Shown one piece after another: positions 23,281 to 34,960 of a DNA stretch of 64,000 nt (the first letter of the stretch is position 1; each line of letters starts with the position of its first letter). Origin of the DNA: Prostheceraeus crozeri. Lineage: Eukaryota; Platyhelminthes; Polycladida; Euryleptidae. The notes beneath the pieces were generated by a model. The model had not been told where the DNA came from, made no database searches, and saw only the letters and a list, made by a program, of their open reading frames with translations. The DNA is taken from assembly GCA_907163375.1 (NCBI GenBank), contig CAJQUW010007539.1, forward strand, positions 682,001-746,000, read 5' to 3'. Position numbers and translations under genes: made by a program.

Positions 23281-25515
23281 CAGTGGCGAGCATATTAATC
23301 GGAACACCTACATTTTTTTAACTTTTTTGAACAAATTTTATTCTAATGTCTCGAATGTTTATAATTAGGTGCTGTACAGAATTGTACTTTGAAATACTTG
23401 TATCTAATTATATTTTTTCATCTCAGATTTCACTTAAATGCATTTTTGTGTATCTCTATGAATATAAACAAAGGAATACCCCATATATTGTTGCGAGCAA
23501 AATAATCGGAACACTGAAAACAAATGAAGGAAAAGCTATCAATATTCTATTATACCTGCCACCAATTTTACCAAATGCAATTTTTCAATTATACGAATAC
23601 AGTATTGTCTCTTCTAACATCTAAAAAAGTTCGCATCAGTACTTAGTGTGACCTCCCTTCACACTAATCAAATGTTTAATACGGTTAGGCATGCTCTCAA
23701 TCAGTTTTCTACACATTTTATTCAATTGGCCATGAATTTCTGAATCTCGAACGCAGATCTCCAGTATCTTATTAATCAATGACTGCCTTGAAGTTGATGT
23801 TTCTTGGGAGATTCTCTGTTTCATAAACCCCCAAACAGTCTCGATTGGATTCATGTCAGGGCTGTTTGAGGGCCATGCCATTACATCTATTGAATTTTCA
23901 TCGAACACTGCCTTTGTCATTCTTGAAGTGTGACAGGGGGCGTTGTCTTGCATAAATATCCACAAGTTTCCTTGATACCACTCCGTTGCCTGGGGTATAA
24001 GCCGGTTTCTGATCACTCCGATATACTGACGTGAGTCCATTGACCCTTCGACAATATGGATCTTCCCGAAACCACGTGAACTCATGCATCCCCAGATCAT
24101 GACTTTCTGTGGGCGCTTGACTCTTTGTGCAATATGAGCATCTCCGATCGGCTCGGATCCACGGCGAACAAGTCTCGGTTGCGCTAATTGCACTTCGAAG
24201 GACGATTCGTCGCTGAAGATAACCTGAAATTATATTTATTTTGGTTAGATAATTTATTTTTATAGAATATCGTTGCTTAGTAATGGACTAATCTGATTAA
24301 GTTAAGGATTAATAGCCTATTTATTTTTCTTCGGCATTTGTTTATCAACCTACCTTACTCCAATCTTCTAATGTCCAGTTTTCGCGTTCTTTCGCCCATT
24401 TGTACCGTTTTTCCTTCATCTTCTTGGTAAGGAGGGGTTTCTTGACCGCTTTAACTGCCTTCCTACCGCCCTCCAGGAGTCGACGTCGAATTGTATGGAC
24501 AGAGAGACCGGTATTAGTATCCCTTTTTAAGTCGACGGCAGTAAGTCTGGGATTTCTTTGACTTCTTCTCAACAGCATTCTGTCAAACTGAATTGACGAT
24601 TTCTTCTTTCTGCCACATCTACCTTTTCGAAGTGTTGTTAATCTCCCAGTCGACTTGACATGATGAATAATTCGATGCACACTTGTTAGCGGTATTTTCG
24701 TACGACGTGATATTTCTCGCATTGACAATGCAGCTCCAGAGTAGAGAGTTAACACCTTCGTCCGATCCTCAATGTTGTAATCCATCCAAAACACAAATCA
24801 GACACAAAGGGATATCACTTAAGTTCGTTGCAGACCAGAAGATGTCGCCTAATTAATTGAATTTTAACAGGCAAAGTCATATCAGTTGCAGCATTACGCA
24901 ATTTCAAAACCGAATGGACAGTGGAGGCTGACGCTCGCTTCATTCAGAGATTACTCAGCAAACTTCCCACAAATTCAATCGCCCGTAGTAGCCATAAGCC
25001 ACTGCTGCATGCATAATTTCAGGTCTTCATAGACTGTCTGTGAATGGCAGAGTGATTCAGCAGCTAAGAAAATCTCCTGTAAGAAATTGGGGTGAATTGT
25101 GGGGTGTTTGTCTTACTCGTGGACGTGATTGAGCTGGGTCAGAATAACGCATAACTATCGGTAATCAACGCATATTTTGTATTTTGGTTCACTGTTGACC
25201 GAAAAATCAAAGCACTTCTCCACATGTTCGTTTTTTCATTAGATCACTGCAAATAATCAGAGCATAAAATTGATTTACATAGTGTTCCGATTAATTTGCT
25301 CGCATAAAAATATGGATTATTCCTTTGTTTGAATTTATAAAGATATATAAACAGGCATTAAAGTGAAATCTGAGATGAAAAAATACAATCAGATACAAGT
25401 ATATCAAAGTACAATTCTGTACAGCACCTTATTATAAACATTCGAGACATAAGAATAAAATTTGTTCAAAAAAAGTTTAAAAATGCAGGTGTTCCGATTA
25501 ATATGCTCGCCACTG
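23281..25515 (-). mobile_element. Complete Tc1-family DNA transposon with long IR/DR termini
   Basis: The element is bounded by TA (23279-23280) and TA (25516-25517). Its terminal inverted repeats are about 235 bases each (23281-23515 and 25281-25515), with roughly nine bases in ten matching by eye. The outer end reads CAGTGGCGAGCATATTAATCG. A second copy of the motif, GCGAGCAAA(A/T)TAATCGGAACACT, lies at the inner edge of each repeat, giving the two-site IR/DR layout seen in some Tc1/mariner elements. One transposase gene fills the interior on the minus strand. Both ends, the target duplication and the gene look intact, so this is a relatively young insertion. Confidence 0.93.
23636..24794 (-). 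CDS. Tc1-family transposase, two exons joined across a 130 bp intron
   Basis: Exon 1 is 24794-24354 (147 codons) and exon 2 is 24223-23636 (195 codons plus stop). The intron 24353-24224 has GTAGGT at its start and TTTCAG at its end. Splicing joins ...DWSK to VIFSDESSF without changing frame, giving 342 residues, the usual length for this family. N-terminal helix-turn-helix regions (for example ALSMREISRRTKIPLTSVHRI) are followed by a basic GRCGRKKK patch. The catalytic triad is D in FSDES, D in MQDNAPCHTS and E in NSPDMNPIE, with 34 residues between the last two (DD34E). Met-4 (MDYNIEDR) is an alternative start. No stop or frameshift is seen. It is oriented opposite to the host Ig gene. Confidence 0.93.
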
Positions 25516-25517
25516 TA

Positions 25518-26111
25518 CTACACATAACACTGTCTTTCTATTAAATGCAGTTGCTTTCGAAATACGATGGCAAGAACACAGTAATTGCTTGTTTTAACTC
25601 ATTCAAATATCTAAAAAATGTAATGCATATTTATGAGTGTTATATAATTAATTACAGGCAGTCATTTAAAGTCTCACTAATTTTGTGTTTCCCAAGCCCT
25701 CCCACCAGATATTCCTCGCCTGTCTCATGGAAGTGGTTGAGCAACATTAAAGTCAAAGGGAGTTGTATTTCAGTCTAGATATGGCTTCATAGTCACTGTA
25801 CATGGAGAATAGAAGAAAACGAATCCATAAAATAATTGAACACATAGAAATTGCATAAAAAAACGTTTTAAGACGTCTCTTGAATATAGACAGAGAATCA
25901 GTATGACTCAAATAACAAGGTTAGATCATTCCAAGTTTGAGGTCCTGTCACCGAAAATAGAACGACGAGTAGAGGGCACTAGCAGTAGAGAAGCACCCGC
26001 TGAGCGTAGACAAGATCTACCTGGGATCAAAGAGACTTGACAATGTCATTTGGAAGGTATTTCGCGACAATACGTTGATTATTTGTCCTAATTACTATTT
26101 TTACGTTTTAG
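25518..26111 (+). other. Intron 3, last part
   Basis: No supported feature. It ends with the acceptor ACGTTTTAG before Ig exon 3. Confidence 0.4.
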
Positions 26112-26390
26112 ATGGTGATCGATTTCCTCCGAGAGTCAAACCCATGGAAGATAAAATCCTCAAAAGTACTAATGAGCCCTTCGTCCAGACTTGCATTGCC
26201 ATTGGTCGACCTGTACCAAGACCGTCGTGGTGGCATGATGGAAAGTATATTCCGGGCAGAGATAATAAGACAGAAATTAATTGGCAATCAACTATTCATA
26301 TCCCATCAGTGAAGAAGACTACGGTTTTTACTTGTAGAGCAGAAACTTGGGTCGAGAGCGCAGAATCTTCTGTCAAAGTCTACGTGCAAG
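26112..26390 (+). CDS. Exon 4: Ig domain 3
   Basis: 93 codons, phase 1 on both sides, donor CAAG|GTAAGG. It codes residues 224-316: FPPRVKPMEDKI, B-strand cysteine in FVQTCIAIGRP, tryptophan in RPSWWHDGK, F-strand cysteine in TTVFTCRAET. One possible N-glycosylation site (NKT) is present. The F-strand aromatic is Phe instead of Tyr. Confidence 0.87.
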
Positions 26391-28780
26391 GTAAGGTACA
26401 GATTGCACGGTGCTCCTTGCCGAATTGTTCCCCGGTCCTATATTTTAATTTTCAGTACTTCTATTCTCCCCTCCCTCACATTTCTGTTGTTGACACCCGG
26501 AAGTGTTGCATCGTCAACGATCTTCTCTTGCTCCTACGGGCAGTCTCACTAACGCTGCATAGCGCTACTAGTAAAACTCCTCTTATCTGACTTGTAGAAC
26601 ATTTACAGCCTCAGAAATAGACAACTGCTCGTCATTTGTGTGTAGACAACAGTCACACGAAGCTCACGCTGTATCCTGTATTCTAACTGAGTATCCAATG
26701 CACCAATCCTTCATCCCAGGGTTCAAGTAAGACTTCTCAGTCCTGCTGTAGTGTCACTCAGTGACAGATCAAGTCTACTCGAAACCCAAGGTGACTAACT
26801 TTGGCGAATTTTGATGATCTTGGAAAACTTGAAAAATGTGGGGGGGGGGAAGGATAGAAGTACCCAATTTTCATGCAGTATTTCTTTAATTTTTGAACAC
26901 TAAATGATTTGAGATTCGACAGTAAATGAGAAAATAACATGGCAACTAGCTTAGAGTAAGTATGTACACGTAGTAGGTATACCAGTTCTATAGACTGTCG
27001 ACTCAAAAAAATATCAGCATACAGTGCCAATTTTTACATCAAAATATACAATCTTTTGCGTAAATTGCGTTCGTGCGGTGCAAAAATGTTTGCTTATTTT
27101 TTGCAAATCATTCCTATGTTTATATAGGCCTACTGGCGATTTGGTACCTCTATGTAAGTAGTATGAGACTAATTGGATAGCAAAATAAATGGAAATTTAC
27201 TAAGATGTGTCTTAGTTCAACGAAAATTGATTATCAAGGAAATTTCATGAACTACATCATAATGCAAGTTTTCATGGAAAAGTTGAAATTTTGTGCTTCT
27301 TGAACGAGATTTCAAAATTTTAATTTAATTTTCATCGACATGATTTTATAATTCACCAAATTTATCTAAAATAGCTCTGATGTTTTCCGCCTTAAGCGGC
27401 AGGTAGCTTGTGATATGATCGCACGTAAGAAAATACTCTTATCAATAAGGTTGATAAGGTTCAGTATTAAAATAATTTGTAATAGTAACCCATCGAATTG
27501 CTCAGTTAACAAACATTACCTCTCCGAGGTTGTCATCGCACGGAGGATTTCTTCCTTCTGTATTGCTATCATGATTAACAATTTCCGTACAGATTTCTTC
27601 AAAAGTGTAGCAATTTCCATATCTGCCATTTGGTACTAGGCCTCAACTCAAGTTCATTTAATTAAATCGGAGCAGCTGCATAGACATGGGGAATTAATTG
27701 ATACTGAGTAGCTTACTCCATGCCAACTAGCGCTATGCCTTGATTTATTAACAAAAACACTTTCATCCGCTAGGATTTGCATATGAGTGTAAGTCATTGA
27801 GTTTCTGCCGCCAAACAAGCGTTGTTGACAGATATATGAGACAAATTACGTCCAAGAACACCCTAGCACCCCATGTTCCCGCCCGCAACTTGTCAGTTAG
27901 AACTCTGGTGGTGCGACACATGCTACAACAATGTTATGATACGTATTTTCATCTTCTTTTGCACCGCCTGCTTGGCAGTGTGGAAAGGACACTTGTCTAG
28001 CGGTCAGCTGACTTGTTTGCCAATCTCCCTGGTCAGGAGATTTGCGGGTGGGAAGATGGGGTACTATGGCGTCCATTTTGACTTAATCTGTGTCATACAT
28101 ATGTCAGTCATCTTTAACTTTAATAAAACAATGAAAATTGTCACTTGTCTAAAATGCTATCCATCAGACGATGGCAAACCTGTGGAATTGAAAAAGTTTG
28201 AAGATTTAAGGAAAAATGATTGCAAAGTTCTTCAAATTGCGACGCCTGGATTTAGGAATATTTACGAGAGGAATTTAAGAGGGAATCCAGGGCTCTAGTG
28301 CAAAAGCAGTTTGACGAAAAAGTTCAAATTATCCATCCTAGCCAAGGATATAATCCAAGAGCTTTTTTACTGACTTAAAATGATGCGGTCTGGGCTTCAC
28401 TGCTGACGGCAGTGGTTAGTGGGCGGTGTTTGGGTCTGACATATTCGAACAGAAGCAAACTCAATATTGAAGTCACTAAATCATAATTTGAATACAAGGC
28501 AGATGAAGAGATGTCGATTTAAGGCACAAGTGACTGTACGCATTTCCAAAATATGTTCTGCACGAATCATGCGAGTCAAAAGCAGCCGTTGCTAAAATGA
28601 GATAAAAGACCCAAATAATATAATTTTATTGTTTCTCTCCTATTAGACTCTGAGGAGTTTCAAATTATATATATATTTTTGCAATTTGAAAACGATTGAA
28701 CAGATTTTAAGTTAACTATCGATTGGCAACGCAGCCTAAAGCATATTTCGCGGACTATTCATAGCTTCTGGCTTATATCA
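26391..28780 (+). other. Intron 4, first part
   Basis: Mostly AT-rich, with a G8 run at 26841-26848. The segment 27870-28300 is less AT-rich and contains a 141-codon frame ending in a charged stretch (KPVELKKFEDLRKND). I do not recognise it and it has no defined start, so it is left uncalled. It may be a transposon scrap. Confidence 0.35.
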
Positions 28781-29250
28781 AAAACTCAAATTCGTAAACT
28801 TTACTTGCCATTTGATATAAATATAATGGCATTTATAATTTTACTGTTCATGACGTGTGGCACTGGACCTGAAAAAATCGATAAAACAGGCCCGGTCATT
28901 TAGAGGTCTCACTGGTGGTGTTCATTATGATGACCTGTGATATGACCAAATCTTTCGCTGTCTTAAACGGGAGGTTCATTGCTCAATTTTCTGCGATGTA
29001 AGAAAAAATATCTCTCCCTATCAGTTTATTAAAGACGATTTTATAATTTTTGAAGATAAAGGTCCCCCGACGCGTGTCGTCACGGTGTACAGTCTAAAAT
29101 GTACTATGACCATGACTTCTTAAACCTCTAAATGACCAAGTCTGTTTTGCGGAAATTTTCAGATCCAGTGCCACGCGTTATGAACAGCAAAATTAAATAC
29201 CATTATAGTTTTATCAAATGGGAAGCAAAATTAGCGAATTTGAATCGCTC
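28781..29250. repeat. Foldback element with about 125 bp arms
   Basis: The arms 28781-28906 and 29124-29250 are inverted copies: TGTTCATGACGTGTGGCACTGG at the left against CCAGTGCCACGCGTTATGAACA at the right, continuing outward through CAAATTCG and inward through GGTCATTTAGAGGT. About 215 bases separate the arms. No gene is present. It fits a non-autonomous inverted-repeat element. Confidence 0.75.
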
Positions 29251-29624
29251 CTAATATTAGCAGTAATTTTACAGCAATGAAGTTCGTATTCGTACTCCAT
29301 ATACTCGAAGATTGAGCTCTTTAATATGCTTTCATTACAGAAATTTCAGAAATCGGCATGAAGCATTTCCACAGCATTTGTAGGCTTCAGTAAGTAAACA
29401 GTTGGCACACTTTATACTTAATTTATACTGCAAACTCTGGTTATGAAGATCTCTGATATAAAGAATTCCATTAATATTTCATAAATATTTTAAAGAATTT
29501 AATGGGTCTAAAAATGAGTTGACTGTTGCATTTACTGCAGTTAGGGAGACAATGACTCCATCTGCACAATGAAACAGTAAGGAGACGTAAATAACGACGA
29601 AGGGATCTATGCTGAGTGCTCACC
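29251..29624 (+). other. Intron 4, unassigned stretch
   Basis: No supported feature. Confidence 0.3.
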
Positions 29625-30340
29625 TTGCTTACCTTGATCCGAGCCATATTTATCCGATCGTTATTTAGCATGCCTTCTGCACCAATCACGCGGACTCCGC
29701 TAACCTCGCTGTCATCCCCATTGTAGAACATTTTGTATCCATGTCCCAATGAGCTCTCTTGAGCACCTTTCCACTTCACACAGGCAATGTCCACCTTTCT
29801 AATCCTCTAAGCATCAGCCACTTCCATAGATCTAGCTGTCATTATGCCAACATTCCATGCAGATGCTTTCAGAAAACCCACTTGCTTCTTTAGCCACGCA
29901 CGCGGGTCCTTACGTGGTAGCCCTCGTCCATTTTCCTAACCACCCAGACGACATTGGGGCGTGTCGCTTTCGGGGGACGCCCTAGCCGCATTCGAGATCA
30001 TCGAGGAAAACATTTCATAATATTACATGTATTTGGACAGATTGTACAGTCGGATGCCTTTCCTGCCGTCAACTAATTAACAATAGGGATTGGACCCATA
30101 GATCAGTAAGTCTCAACAGACTGAGTGAGTCTGATCCGCCCCGGTTTACAGGAGTAGCCTCTTCCGCCCCAGCAGCGATGTTCCAATGTGTGGGAAACTA
30201 TGGTTGTGTTAGTTACTGCTACTTGGCAAATTGAGTTCGTAGTATCCAGGGGGTACGACCTGCGGGCGCCACGCAAGCAACCTGGACTTTGAGGACTCGT
30301 GGACGTCCAACTAATTACCCCCTAAGTGCCCCAGGCCTTT
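29625..30340 (-). mobile_element. RTE-like LINE: 5' UTR and start of endonuclease only
   Basis: Read on the minus strand, a GC-rich leader (from about 30340) runs into WNVGIMTARSMEV, then VDIACVKWKGAQESSLGHGYK and FYNGDDSEVSGV. These match the opening of the endonuclease of RTE-type LINEs, the module often mis-annotated as craniofacial development protein 2 (the intact form reads about VD(V/I)(A/C)CVQETRWKG). The QETR catalytic-region residues are deleted, a stop interrupts the frame before RIRKVD, and similarity stops near 29625. Unusually, the 5' end is kept and the 3' part is gone. Confidence 0.7.
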
Positions 30341-30680
30341 CAATGTGAAGGCATCTATGCTAAGTAATTGTATGTAATCACATGCATTGCACTCTTGAAC
30401 GAAGCCGACCTGAACTTGAATCGATGCTGGCATGACGCTCGATCGGATTCTGGACTACAGAATATTATGGCCTATACTTTGTCAGCCATCTACGCGAAAT
30501 TAATGACATTGTGAAATTGAAAAAATGAAAGTTGATAACTATTGAAAACAATTGCCATATTGAAAGTTCATTCCACATGATATCGTACACTTGGTGCCGT
30601 TCCACAAGATATTTGCTGCACCTTGCCATAAACATTTAGTATGTTTTATGCTTTTCAGTGCTCAAAGAAATGGATAACTA
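30341..30680 (+). other. Intron 4, unassigned stretch
   Basis: No supported feature. Confidence 0.3.
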
Positions 30681-31097
30681 ATGCATGATTGCCTCATTAT
30701 TGCATTTCACGAGTTAGATATCTTAAATGCCACAGCCCGTGCGGCGAGGGTTACTTAAATCTGACGAGTTCGACTGCTATGATGAAACAATCTCATGCAC
30801 AAGTTGCGTAGAGAATTTTATTTGACGGCGTGCTATGATGAGCAAGGACAGATTGTGGTTGACATGTCTATGATTATCGAGAGTATTCCAATAGAAATTT
30901 AGCCTGGCCGATATTGCAAATATCTATTCTCAGATCTAATACGTGCTAAGCCGGTCAGAACTCGCCCATAATGTTCATAGATAATGCTCCTTCCAGTGCA
31001 TTGGAGTAAAGATCATCCCCCGCGCGGGCAATAATCTGCTTTACAGGGAAATAAAGTGATAGGATATCTACATTATGCTCCCAGAGACAAATAAAAT
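30681..31097 (+). repeat. Dispersed repeat, copy 1
   Basis: A non-coding sequence of about 415 bases that matches 35800-36187 in the same orientation over nearly its full length. Shared blocks include TTTCACGAGTTAGATATCTTA, TATTCTCAGATCTAATAC and CAATCTGCTTTACAGG, with moderate divergence and small gaps. This copy has an extra roughly 50 bases near 30820-30865. No open frame, tRNA-like box or terminal inverted repeat was found, so the repeat class is unknown. Confidence 0.85.
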
Positions 31098-32253
31098 TCT
31101 TTATCAACCCACAGAATTGGATCTTTCATACCTAACACTTTTTCTGTATGGCAGAAGGGCAGGGAATTCATTTCTAAGAATAAATCATGCTTCATTAGTT
31201 GAAGTGCACGATTGAAGGCGTGGGTGTTAGATGAATGTGTGCGGCGCTGTCCCTCGCGGTGATTCACTGAATGTACAGTACATGTACATGTATTATTCAT
31301 TTGCAACAGCAGATTTCATCAATTAACCCTCTCCAAAACGGGCTCTGAAACGTCTCGAAAATCCGAGGGTCCAATTCTCTCTCCTGATTGAGTTCCAAAG
31401 TACGGCTCAACTTTCATGAAATTCGCGGCACAAAATATCTCAATTGTGAACTTTGTAATGCTCATTGGATCTCGCTCATTCTCCTATTATAAACTGCAAT
31501 TCAAAATTTATGATCAATAATTTTGACAGACTTTTTGACATTTTTTTCTTCAAATTTTGAGAAGGCAAGTAAATCTCTTTCATGACTGCTATTTACGATG
31601 CCAAACTGGTTGAGTGTGTTGAGGTCATGAGGAGAAGAAATTGCTGAGATTGATTTGTGCAAGGAATACGTGCGCACATAAATGCGTGGGATTTTCTTTT
31701 AAAAATCCTCTTTCCGATGTATCTGGGAAATGATATTCTATAGTTCCACACAACTTCAAATGTGATTATTATATTGTCTAGAAAAATGTGTGAAAATGAA
31801 ATGATTACTAAAATGTTACATTACTAAAAAACTATATGTGCAATTTACAAAGCATTTGAATGTCCAATGCTCTATTCGCTGTTTGTTGTATAATAGATAG
31901 TCATGATATGATTTATAGACTCATATATTAAATAAAGTACTCAAATCGAAAATTAAAGTGTCTCGTGGAATATTACAGCACAAACATTTTACAAAGCGTA
32001 GCAATTTTTCAGACTTTCGAAATAAGTAGTTTTCAAAAGGTCATGTATTCGGCGAAATGCAACGACTTTTTGTGAAAAGTGTGAAAACACGCTAGAACAA
32101 AAAGTCACCAAAGTAGCATGTCGGGCGGATTAGTTTTAAAAGTACCACAGCAGAAATGCGGCAGCCCGCGGCATGGAAAAGGTTCGGCAGGTCCTCATGC
32201 ATGGATGGCTCATTGTAAACTTAATGAAGATATGTTTTAAGGTGTGATAATAT
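31098..32253 (+). other. Intron 4, unassigned stretch
   Basis: AT-rich with no supported feature. Confidence 0.4.
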
Positions 32254-32428
32254 TGTCTATTCTTTTTCCGGAGAACTCCACCTGCTGAAAACCAATGTCC
32301 AATGTCAGTGTTTATGTGCCGCTACAACAGCTGTGAGGCTCATGAATATGACGTGCAGTCCGGGCGTCGAAAGTTCGAGCTTCTAATTGATTTTCAACAG
32401 GTGGAGTTCTCCGGAAAAAGAATAGACA
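32254..32428. repeat. Short inverted-repeat element (MITE-like)
   Basis: Terminal arms of about 42 bases are almost perfect inverted copies: GTCTATTCTTTTTCCGGAGA (from 32255) and TCTCCGGAAAAAGAATAGAC (to 32427). Both continue inward through ACTCCACCTG / CAGGTGGAGT. The interior is about 90 bases. It has no coding capacity. Confidence 0.82.
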
Positions 32429-32728
32429 TCATGCTAAACTTCAGGAAACATATTTGAAGTTTTATGTGTATTTAAAGAGCAGCACTTTCAAAGACGCAGT
32501 GTTGAGGTCCATTCACACCGGACGCGGCGAGGTCCCACGCGTCTCTGTGTGAACAGCGCCATAGGTTTATTAAGGTTGTGGACGCTTGAGGACGCGCTGC
32601 GTCCAGTGTAAATGGACTTTTAGTGTGCGCACGCGCATGAGTGTGAGAGACATTTCACAGACTACGTTTCAGCTTTATTGCGTTATGGAAAGAATATTCA
32701 TTTATGAATTTTCTCCAATTGCTTTCAG
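32429..32728 (+). other. Intron 4, last part
   Basis: Contains a CpG-richer patch (32510-32620) with repeated GGACGCG words but no feature I can name. It ends in the acceptor GCTTTCAG. Confidence 0.35.
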
Positions 32729-33028
32729 GCGTAGCGAATTTTGTAAACGTTCCTCCTCAGCACAAAGTTATCAACGAAGGTGTATCCATCGATCTTTCTT
32801 GTTCAGCGGCCGGATTTCCACAGCCTGAGGTGAATTGGTATCGAGTAAAGCGAGCTGACAGCGGATACGAAATTGATATACCTGTGACCACTCGGCAAGA
32901 TTATCCAAGTGCCGGTGAAACCAAAGGTATTACTAAAATATCGAGAGTTACAGGAACAACCACGTATAAATGCACAGCCTCGTCAGGAAAGACACCAATT
33001 AGTCATCGAACAACAATATATGTGAGAC
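32729..33028 (+). CDS. Exon 5: Ig domain 4
   Basis: 100 codons, the longest of the seven Ig exons, phase 1 on both sides, donor GAGAC|GTAAGT. It codes residues 317-416: VPPQHKVINEG, B-strand cysteine in IDLSCSAAGFP, tryptophan in VNWYRVKR, F-strand cysteine in GTTTYKCTASSG. The extra length lies in the C-C' to E region (DSGYEIDIPVTTRQDYPS), a longer loop than in the other domains. Confidence 0.88.
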
Positions 33029-34629
33029 GTAAGTAACATCTCTTTTCACACGTTCATCTCTCAACTTGTCAGTGAAAATTGTATTTTAGTAAAGCTTTTG
33101 AATACTTGATTTAGTGTAAGTCTGCTTGATACTCACATATAGGCCCTGTTGCATTTTCTGGAGGAGAATCCCATCATGATAAATATCATGCTAATCGTCA
33201 TCAAATGCATGTACATCTTGCCCATAGAAATATATGTTTGCCGACTTTTGAGGACAATGATGTAAAAGCATTAATAAACGGAAAATCATATTTAAGTTAT
33301 TCAAATCAACTGAATACTACAATGTACCTATGTAATATGAATTGCCTACATCGCCAACTATGCATACATTGGTATTTCATGCCATGCATGCATTGATAAT
33401 CAAAAATATTTATCATTAGATATAGTACTACCTATCCAAATTCTACAATTACAAATGCTTCAGTCTTTATCCTCAGTGGCTCATATACAAAACGGAAAAA
33501 TCAAGTCAATAAAGAAAATTTAGACCAATAATCAAAAACTTCAAGCTTCAAAGACAAAGGGGAGTGAGAACTCGTGCAATTTTAAAATAAGTCACAGCAG
33601 ATATGAAGACTGATTCTACAGTGCGAGCTTTGTTCGTACGGGTGAAGACCAAGAAAGATTATTCATAGTTCACGTAATTATCAAACGTTTTTTCAGACGG
33701 CTAAGGGCGACCTGACAACATGCTCTCTAATGCGCGAATGTAGATGTCATCGCCCATTGGAAGAAACCTCGCATTGCGGAATTACTTGTAGTCTTATTGG
33801 TTGCGTTTGACACAGCCATTTTGCTAAACAATAACACAATTTTTCCTAATTGTCCTCAAAGTGCTCGTATTGAGTTTTGACTACTGACCTAAATTGCTTT
33901 TATTGCCTTTATTTCTTCCACTTTGCAGTTGGAATTGGAAAAGCTAATGAGTTGTATCTAAAATTGTACAAGTTGGACAAGTTAATGAGTCGAAAGAAAG
34001 AAGAGTTCTATTTCATTGAGATTGGGCACCTAATGTCAGTATTTGATGATTATATTGAAAATCTTTACTCTGTTATGAAACGATAATTATCTAACAATTG
34101 AAATGAAACCATTTTGCTGTATTGTGTGACATGTGTGTTTCAGTTTGAGAGAATGAATAAGAAGTCTGTAGTTGCCAAAATCACTGAGGGAGCAAAGAAA
34201 ACCCTTTTGCTCACATTTCAAGACATGCTGAGCTGCCTGGGTCGGCAAAACAATGATGCCACGAGGCCCAAGCCTTGCAATGAATAATCAAATTTCCCGT
34301 TTAATATTAATTTCATGTGTTGCTGATGATTCAGTTTCTTTGGCCTGATGCGATGAAGTAAAGATTCCTTTGTCGCGCATGTTAATGTGTATTATGCCTC
34401 TTTGTCCCGACAATATCTCATATGTGAATTCAAGGTTGTTGTTCATACATATTATGTGTCAAATTACAAACTTTTCAGGAGAAGCAAAAAACGGTTTGTA
34501 GATTACAATTCTTATTGAAAATGTAAACCATCCTAATATGTTCCTTTTAACGTCCTTCTATTATCGACAAGGTATTTTCAAATATAAATTGAATCCAAGA
34601 AAGTTTTGCAATTGAGTGCAATTAATTTT
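33029..34629 (+). other. Intron 5, first part, with two coding-like scraps
   Basis: Two short coding-like pieces, 33929-34086 (LYLKLYKLDKLMSRKKEEFY... to a stop) and about 34143-34287 (FERMNKKSVVAKITEGAKK...), each follow a TTTGCAG or GTTTCAG that resembles a splice acceptor. I do not recognise either and see no donors, so they are not called as exons. The rest shows nothing. Confidence 0.3.
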
Positions 34630-34960
34630 ATGAATGTGCATGTGCGATATTGCTTTCTAAAACACATGTGCGGTATTAACCAAGAACGCATCATTTGATG
34701 TAGCAATATTTGTACACAGTACATGCGAGATATTTACGAAGAATGCACATGTACGATACTACTCGCTAACAGTTTGGGGGGTCCAAACGTTTAAGTGACT
34801 TTTCCTTAAGTTTTAGGTTGCATTAGTCGCTGAGCTGAAATTTTGACACGGGATCCGGACAAGCATTAATACAACTATTATAAAAAAAAACGAAAGTTGC
34901 TAAAAATGCACATAAGGTATTGCCACCGTCCCTAAAATGCACATGTGCGATATTGTCGCA
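34630..34960 (+). repeat. Irregularly spaced repeat of a GCACATGTGCGATATTG-type motif
   Basis: Variants of the motif occur near 34637 (GTGCATGTGCGATATTG), 34668, 34752, 34906 and 34940 (GCACATGTGCGATATTG), all in the same orientation with unequal spacing. The core GCACATGTGC is itself palindromic. This may be a degraded tandem array or a cluster of protein-binding sites. The sequence alone does not decide. Confidence 0.5.
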
